Source: Alviniconcha marisindica
Lineage: Eukaryota > Mollusca > Gastropoda > Provannidae
DNA: 64,000 nucleotides
Direction of reading: 5' to 3'
Assembly: GCA_018857735.1 (NCBI GenBank)
Contig: JABMCL010003092.1
Coordinates: 95,001-159,000, forward strand
Shown: in pieces, positions 57,498 to 64,000 of the stretch
Layout: the number at the start of each line of letters is the position of its first letter
Position numbering within the stretch: the stretch's first letter is position 1
The notes under the pieces: model-generated
Seen by the model: only the letters and a program-made list of their open reading frames with translations
Databases searched by the model: none
What the model was told of the DNA's origin: nothing
Translations under genes and position numbers: made by a program

Positions 57498-57640
57498 ATA
57501 TGTAATTTTGTATTTTCAATAACTGTTCTTTGAGTTTTAAAATATACAATGTGTTACTGTGTACTGTGATGTAGTTAATGTTCAGCCATGTTTTAATTTC
57601 TCTGATGAGATAATAATCTTGAATCTTGAATATATATATG
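57498..57640 (+). mobile_element. retroelement 3' end R5
   Basis: TTTTCAATAACTGTTCTTTG, GTGTACTGTGATGTAGTTAA, CTCTGATGAGATAATA and the tail CTTGAATCTTGAAT match 16840–17015. Confidence 0.78.
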
Positions 57641-58074
57641 TGTGTGTGTGTGTTCACGCATTTCACACACACACACACACATGACTGACGTACACACACA
57701 CACACATGCACATGTGCTGCAACACACATTCAGTCACATATGCGAGCGCATGCACACACAATTGTTAATTAAAGGTAATTTCCACTGGCAAAAAGCAGAG
57801 AAATACTCTCTTTCTTTTTTTTGAGGAAGTGATCCACTGCACAGTTGCAGTTTTCAGCCTAAAACTCAAATGAGGTTGTGGGAAGCCATTGGGCCAGCTG
57901 TCACACTTGGGTGTGTTTTCTGCAGTCCAGTCCTGTAAGACACTACTATTGCAAGAGGACTGAAAATAAAATCAGCCAAGATGAAAGAAACCCCAAGTGC
58001 TTTTACCCCCTCTTTTAATTTTTTCCCTTCACATCTCTTCTACCTGTTGCAGAAAGGCCATTCTTTTGGCACAG

Positions 58075-58140
58075 AAGTAGTAACCGGATTTGAATGTCCT
58101 GTCAACTGCACAGGGTCACCTCAGGACAATTTTTGGAAAG
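58075..58140 (+). repeat. dispersed repeat R1, short copy
   Basis: AACCGGATTTGAATGTCCTG followed by TCAACTGCACAGGGTCACCT then CAGGACAA. Confidence 0.72.
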
Positions 58141-58217
58141 AACAAAGTTTAAAATGTGCTCTGTGAGAGAAGGAGGATGGTGATGGAAGACCCTTTTCGA
58201 TATTGCTGTATGGTAAT

Positions 58218-58239
58218 TACTCTCTCTCTCTCTCTCTCT

Positions 58240-58315
<76 letters not shown>

Positions 58316-58318
58316 ACA
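58218..58318. repeat. (CT)n(CA)n microsatellite
   Basis: Short CT run, then ~75 bp of CA. Confidence 0.95.
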
Positions 58319-58904
58319 TTGTGACAAACACACAGGTGTGCATGCACACACAATGTTCAACAGCATCAACAAAATGGATTTTTAACAATTTAAATAATTG
58401 TATGTGTTTTCTTCACTAAAGTAGCAAAACTCAGATATATAAGAAACAAACAAACAAAACTTGTTTTCAAGCAAAACTTTCTTCCAAGCAAATTCTCAGA
58501 TGAAAGAAACTGGATAAGAAACAGATTTTTGCCAGTCCCAAGGACTTTCTTATCCATGTTCCACTGTAAAATAGCATACACAGGTATTCACATACAAACA
58601 ACAAGAGAACAATTTTACCCCTGTTGGCAAACAACAATATACGTAATCATTGAAACAATTTCAAATACTGGTAAACACCATAAATAATTTATAAAAAAAT
58701 GCTTTTGCCTAGTGTGTGTCTGTGTTTGTGTGTGTGTGTGTGAAAAGTGCACTTGATATTTAGCAGCCTTTTCCATGTTCTGACTGGTCAAGTAAGGTAC
58801 AGCTGTACCCTTTCCAAAGAACTCCCTTAATAAATTTAATTTAGTAATACATTTCTGCTGATGAAAAAGTTATTTTAATGTTGCTGCTGTACACTTCCCA
58901 TATA

Positions 58905-58990
58905 TGTATTTCCATTTCCCACTTTGTTTCCACTTCCCACTTGTATTTCCACTTCCCACTTGTATTTCCACTTCCCGTTTGTATTTCCAG
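58905..58990. repeat. ~19-bp minisatellite
   Basis: About four to five units of TTTCCACTTCCCACTTGTA with small variants. Confidence 0.88.
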
Positions 58991-59863
58991 TTCTCTTCAG
59001 ACCAACTTCTGTTGAAAAGCCATTTGGAAGTTTTCAAACACTTTGTCTTAAATCAAACTGTTAAAAGCGGTACCATGACAGAGTATTAATTACTATTTTT
59101 ACTTGGCTCTGTTTTTATCACTAAAACGTGAAAGTTGTTGCTACTTCCCCCCCCCCCCACACACACACACAAGAACCAAACCCCCAATAACAACAATAAA
59201 GCAACAACAAACAAACAAAAACAACCATAAATCATTAAATGACACACAGCTGCTATTTGCAAAATGATTTTAATCCGGTATACAGGCATCAAAGTGTGTA
59301 ACTTTATAATATTTAGCTGCTCTCTCTGACTGCATCACAACTGCAGTTATACACCATAAATTTGTGAGCTATGCAAACTACAAGAGAAAATCACAGAAAT
59401 GCAATTATGAGCACTTGCAACATAACTGTAAATGGATAAAATGCAAAGTAAATCACTGATGCCTAGGTGATGCACTTACGTTTACTCCCTACCCCCAAAT
59501 AAAATAAATTAAAAAGAAAAAGAAAAAAAGAAGAAGAAAAAAAGAAGAACAAATAACAAACAGAAAACAACAACAAACAAAAAACAACAACAACAAAAAT
59601 CTATCTGAAACCCTGGTGCAAGTCAACTTTCTCTTACCCTTCCCTATTTCTACTGGTGGTGCTGTCGTGGGTTGTGCCGGAGTGCAAAATGTGGCCTGTG
59701 TTGTCACAAAATGGGTACAGTGTGAGTTAGAGTTGAATACTGATTATGCTTCAAGGTAGAAGTTGCAATTACACCTGGGCTTTGGGTGCAGACCATGCAC
59801 TACACTGTCCCAACCTCATTCCGCTCTGTGAATACTGTATGCATGTCTGAGTGTGAGCATGCA

Positions 59864-59868
<5 letters not shown>

Positions 59869-59931
<63 letters not shown>
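59869..59931. repeat. (GT)n microsatellite
   Basis: About 62 bp of GT. Confidence 0.95.
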
Positions 59932-60399
59932 CATGTGGATGGCTGTGTCAGTGTGAAAGTGCTGATGTATTCTACTGACTATTGTGATTCACTATTGTAC
60001 TCCTTGTACTATTTCTCAATGGGTCAGGTGCATCATACATGATCTTTGTTATTAAAACAATTCAACCAAAACTAGCTTTGAGACACTCCTCCATCCAGAC
60101 ACATGCATTTACAAGAGTATCACAATGCGAAACATACTGAGGCCTACTGTGCTTGTGTAAATGCAGTAATACTAATAGGGAGTAAATAATGTTTGATTGA
60201 TGTCATCACACAGCTGTATAACAAACAAACAACAGTCTTGTATCACAAATATCACCTGGCATATGACTGTTGAGGAAGTGGCCTATCACAATTATCACCT
60301 GGCATGAGACTGTTGAGGAAGTGAGCCATCATAATCATTGTGCTCTGAGAATTTGTATTATGGATTATTACTGAAAAATATTGAATCCAGAATGTCTGT

Positions 60400-60535
60400 T
60401 TAGTATTATCAATTTAAATGCTTTTGACATTGCTCTGCTGTTCATTTTACAAGTTGTTTTTAAATTAATGAGCCTTTAGCAACTAGCTGAATTGCCCTGT
60501 GAGGAATGATTAAAGTATATTTTGACTTGACTGTT
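60400..60535 (+). mobile_element. probable non-LTR retroelement 3' tail
   Basis: Ends AATGATTAAAGTATATTTTG then ACTTGACTG, resembling the short-repeat 3' ends of CR1/RTE-like elements. No coding part and no second copy in the window, so the call is weak. Confidence 0.35.
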
Positions 60536-60668
60536 GAGGGAGTGACCTATTACAATTATCACCTGGTGTATGACTGCTGAGGAAGTAACCTTAATGAAGT
60601 TTTGAAGCTGGTCTCTATTACATGTTATGTATTTCCTAGTTGTCATAATAAAATTGTGTGTGTGTGTG

Positions 60669-60670
<2 letters not shown>

Positions 60671-60742
<72 letters not shown>
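60671..60742. repeat. (AG)n microsatellite
   Basis: About 70 bp of AG repeats. Confidence 0.96.
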
Positions 60743-60745
<3 letters not shown>

Positions 60746-62225
60746 TACTACTTATTTGAGTCCAGTCCTCATAATCTCAAAGAAGGTGAAGAGTAAATAT
60801 GAATTGAAGCACATGAGAAACTATAACTTTCAATGATATTTTCAAACTCTGGTATGACTTAGAAAACTGGGCAAGCTTACTGAAAGGGGTATGAATGGTA
60901 GAAGTTATGGTGACATGCAGAGCATTTCTTTGACAGAATTCAAACAACATTCCATAATCATTTAATTTAAAGCTCCCAGGATATTGCTTGAACAGTAATA
61001 TTTAGTACCTGGGGGGAAAAAAGAAAAGAAACTTAGCAAGGGGAGATATTTTTTAATTTTGTATTATTATTTGCTCCTTTTCTGTGTTTTTAAAAACTAA
61101 TTACAGGAAATAGTTTAGATTTTTTTTAATGAAAAATCAAAATAGCACCTTGAACAACAATACCACAGAAATTCATGCAATAAGTGATTGTAGCTGTTTG
61201 CATCACATGAGTTTGCTTGCAAAAGTGCTGTGATGGTCCCACATTGTTCCCTCCAGTGTACACAGTCCATCTCTGCATCATCACAAGAAATGGAACAGAA
61301 CAATCCCCTTGTTCAGGTTCTCACTCTTGGCCAACCAACAAAATCTCAACAATTTAAGCAATAAAAGTAATGTGGTATTATACACAGCTGATGAGATATA
61401 TAAGTCTGTTCCAGCTAATGGGGTGCAATTGACAGTACTGCAATGTTCTGCTTTTCAAATAAAAAACAAGTGAAATCGCAGGTGACCCTAATGTTCCTTG
61501 TTGAGTTGTCCTCTGACACATTACAATATCTGCCAGCATACATGTATGTTCTGCAGATTCAGCCTAATGCACCCAAAATCTATACATGTATACGACAGAA
61601 TAGCTAGGTGCAGATTTAATGCTCAGACTACAGTTATTCAAATTTGTAATGAAGAAAGCACCAAAGTGTCCAGTGTCTTGAACAATAGAATTCACACGGT
61701 TCCCTTACACAGCATCATTGATTTCAAACTGGCTAGAACTAAAAGAAAATTAAATAAAAAGATAACTAACCAAAATAAAATTATCAGCCAGCACTTGCAA
61801 TAACTTTGGAATTGTATGCATAGGTTTTTCAAAGAGGTCATTTGGTCACAGCTTTGTCCAAATAGAAGAGAACAAGACTTTCAAAACCTGACCCCTCATG
61901 CTTCATAAGAGTTGATACATTGTCAGGTTAGATGGGTTTGTGGAAAAGGCTGGCATCTCTCATTTCCAGTACTTGTCTTTTCCTACTAAAGTTTGTTTAA
62001 GCTACGTTTCCAGCCCTGTTCACCATCAGATTGTTGGTCATTTTTGTGAGAAACAAAAAACAAAAAAAACAAAAAATGCGTTTGTTTTGTGCCATTTTCA
62101 TCCTGTAATACAGTGTAAATACCATGACATTTCAATCTCTATTTTTTGTGTTTATTAGAAATTCAGTTTAAACTATTTTCTTCCAAAAGTTTTATCAAGT
62201 ATTACAACTCTTTATTACAAGGCAA

Positions 62226-62342
62226 GTTTAACTTTTATGCTTTGATATTTACATTACGTTTGTTTCTGGGTGAATCTGGAGAGAGTCTCCAGATTCACCC
62301 AGAAACAAACGTAATGTAAATATCAAAGCATAAAAGTTAAAC
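62226..62342. repeat. perfect 57-bp inverted repeat with 3-nt loop
   Basis: Arms 62226–62282 and 62286–62342 are exact reverse complements. Arm 1 begins GTTTAACTTTTATGC and ends GGTGAATCTGGAGA; the loop is GAG. Pairing stops abruptly at both outer ends. No homology to the dispersed repeats. Confidence 0.95.
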
Positions 62343-63686
62343 TTTTGGGTTATGCTACTGATTATGATGCACTGGTGTTTAACATGACTTTTTCTGATGA
62401 AATGCTTTAATTTTCTTCATTGCCAATGTTGCAGCTTTGACAGCAGAAATATTTTTTTGTTTTGTTTTCATGATACTTGATGTTAATGTCTATAAATTTC
62501 CTTAACTGCACTCCATTAACTAGAATTGGTCTATAAACAGTAAAAGCTACTGCACATAAAGTGGCAGAGTGTGATAGTATTTTGACAGACACACACATAG
62601 ACCATAGACCACACATAGATCCAACAATAGACCATGTTATCAGATCAGTCACCACCCCAAGTGCCTAAAAAAAATTTTTAATATATTGATGGCTATATAT
62701 ATAATATACATATTTAGAGGTGGATTAATTGGCTAGACTGATGAATAAATAATGTGCTGGGCCTGGGGAAAGTAGTGGACTCACAGTTTTTCTCGTAAGT
62801 TGAGCATCTCATTGCAGGTTCCACTATATCAAGTTGGCTCTGCATATTAGGTCTAGCCCATAACAGGACAGTGTGTGTATGACTAAGGTCATGAGGAGTA
62901 TAATTTGTATGCATGTATACACCTCTCAGAAAAGAATCACTGCATTTTCAATGTACACAAAACACTGCACTGACCTCAAAAGGATCATCATCATGCAAGC
63001 TATCTTCACATGCCTGTATCAAAAAAGAAAAAAAAAGAAAAAGAAAAAAAATGCACACACACACACAAAGCAACAACAACAGCACACAAACAAAACAAAG
63101 TAAGTTGGTGTTTTATGCCCAGTCAACCGGTACGGTTATATCAGGGTGATAAACATAACAAAAAACCCTGCCAAATCATCAATTTGTAAAAAATGAAAGC
63201 TCTCTTCATCAAGCTATGCTGTGATCTGCTTTGTATTCTGCATGTAGCTGCTCCTTGAAGCACCATTTTTGGGGGTGGGAGTGGGGTGTCAATACCAATT
63301 AACAATGGACTGATTGGTGATGAAGCCAATGGCACAGGAATTCAGTGAATTAAAAACATCCAAATCAAACCCCCTGAATTGCATCATCACAAGATACTCC
63401 CCTTATAACTTTGCTCTTCTTGTGTCTCCATACACAATTTTAGTTGGTTGTTACCTTAATGAAGTGGGAAGTATGCCAGGACGAAAGTTTACAACAGACA
63501 TTTGCCATTTAATTATAGAATAACAGAACACTGCGACAAACTTTGGCTTTAGCTCACACACATCAAGTAGATCAAAGTGAATACACAATAAATTACTATA
63601 CTATAGTTAAGTTTAAAACAAGGCTGGTACAGCTGAACCCATCTAAGCAAAATGGCTGGCACCATCAAAAGGCTAATCACCTAATG

Positions 63687-63900
63687 AGTTAGTAAATGGA
63701 TTTTAACATCCTATCCTAACTGAACAGGGTCACCTTAGGACTATCATTGTATCAAACTGTCATTTATAAGCAAATGCACATTTCAAAACTTTGTGTATTG
63801 ATGAAAACCCTTTCTCAAGTCAAATCTACAAAGGCAACCCATAATGAAATGTAAAACAAAACATACACAAACTGTTACATTAAACACAAAAGACCTTCCT
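63687..63900 (+). repeat. dispersed repeat R1, medium copy
   Basis: AATGGATTTTAACATCCTAT, GGGTCACCTTAGGACTATCA, CATTTCAAAACTTTGTG and AACCCTTTCTCAAGTCAAAT, as in 45325–45800. Confidence 0.78.
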
Positions 63901-64000
63901 TTCAAAAAAATTGTCTCAACAGAACATAAACAAAGACAAGTGCAGAGTACAGTAGGGATAATCAAGTCCCATTGTCTTTGGCAAAATTTCATGCAAAATC

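Larger units (their letters stand above)
55990..64000. other. intergenic DNA upstream of the thioredoxin-fold gene
   Basis: No coding exon recognised. Contains LINE and SINE remnants, R1, R2 and R5 copies, CA/GT/GA tracts, a 20-bp minisatellite, the 57-bp palindrome, and a short repeated block near 60240–60340 and 60530–60590 (TGTTGAGGAAGTG). Long AT-rich stretches (61–62.2 kb and 62.4–63.7 kb) show nothing I can identify. Confidence 0.6.

Noticed and set aside
61498..61803. 101-residue plus-strand open frame
   Set aside because: No recognisable domain, splice partner or codon pattern; AT-rich intergenic DNA.
62226..62342. Palindrome as a transcription terminator
   Set aside because: No gene ends there, and intrinsic hairpin terminators are not a feature of RNA polymerase II genes.

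Overview
This window is animal nuclear DNA. It has GT–AG introns, animal protein families, tRNA-derived SINEs, LINE fragments and very abundant CA/GT, GA and poly-C/poly-G tracts. The repeat character suggests a marine mollusc, perhaps a gastropod; that is inference, because no species-diagnostic gene is present. I rebuilt three protein-coding genes by hand. In every one, each exon joins the next in a consistent reading phase.

Layout. (1) 260–3172, plus strand: the 3' part of RCHY1 (Pirh2), a RING/CHY zinc-finger E3 ubiquitin ligase. Its first exons lie left of the window. (2) 3.7–11.5 kb: convergent intergenic DNA with dispersed repeats. (3) 12938–24330, minus strand: a complete 11-exon mitochondrial-clan cytochrome P450 of 544 residues. 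(4) 24.4–30.9 kb: intergenic DNA with SINEs, a 300-bp CA tract, a ~158-bp repeat carrying paired nuclear-receptor-like half-sites, and a foldback element. (5) 31618–55858, minus strand: a complete 22-exon gene for a 901-residue secretory-pathway protein with several thioredoxin folds (tentatively TXNDC16-like). Its introns hold minisatellites and 3' ends of LINEs. (6) 55.9–64 kb: upstream intergenic DNA with SINE and LINE remnants and a perfect 57-bp palindrome.

The three genes do not form an obvious pathway. RCHY1 acts in ubiquitination, the P450 in mitochondrial oxidation of small lipophilic substrates, and the thioredoxin-fold protein probably in ER protein folding.

The most unusual signal is a recurring structure not explained by ordinary annotation. 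In both long genes, minisatellites sit across exon–intron junctions and are built from the last or first codons of an exon plus its splice site. In the P450 this affects the exon 3 and exon 8 acceptors, the exon 6 and exon 9 donors and the stop-codon end of exon 11, plus a spaced copy of the exon 4 acceptor. In the thioredoxin gene it affects the exon 10 and exon 17 donors, and one array abuts the exon 20 donor. The exon 17 array holds 15 donors spaced by 36 bp, partly in open frame, which predicts a ladder of isoforms differing by 12 residues.
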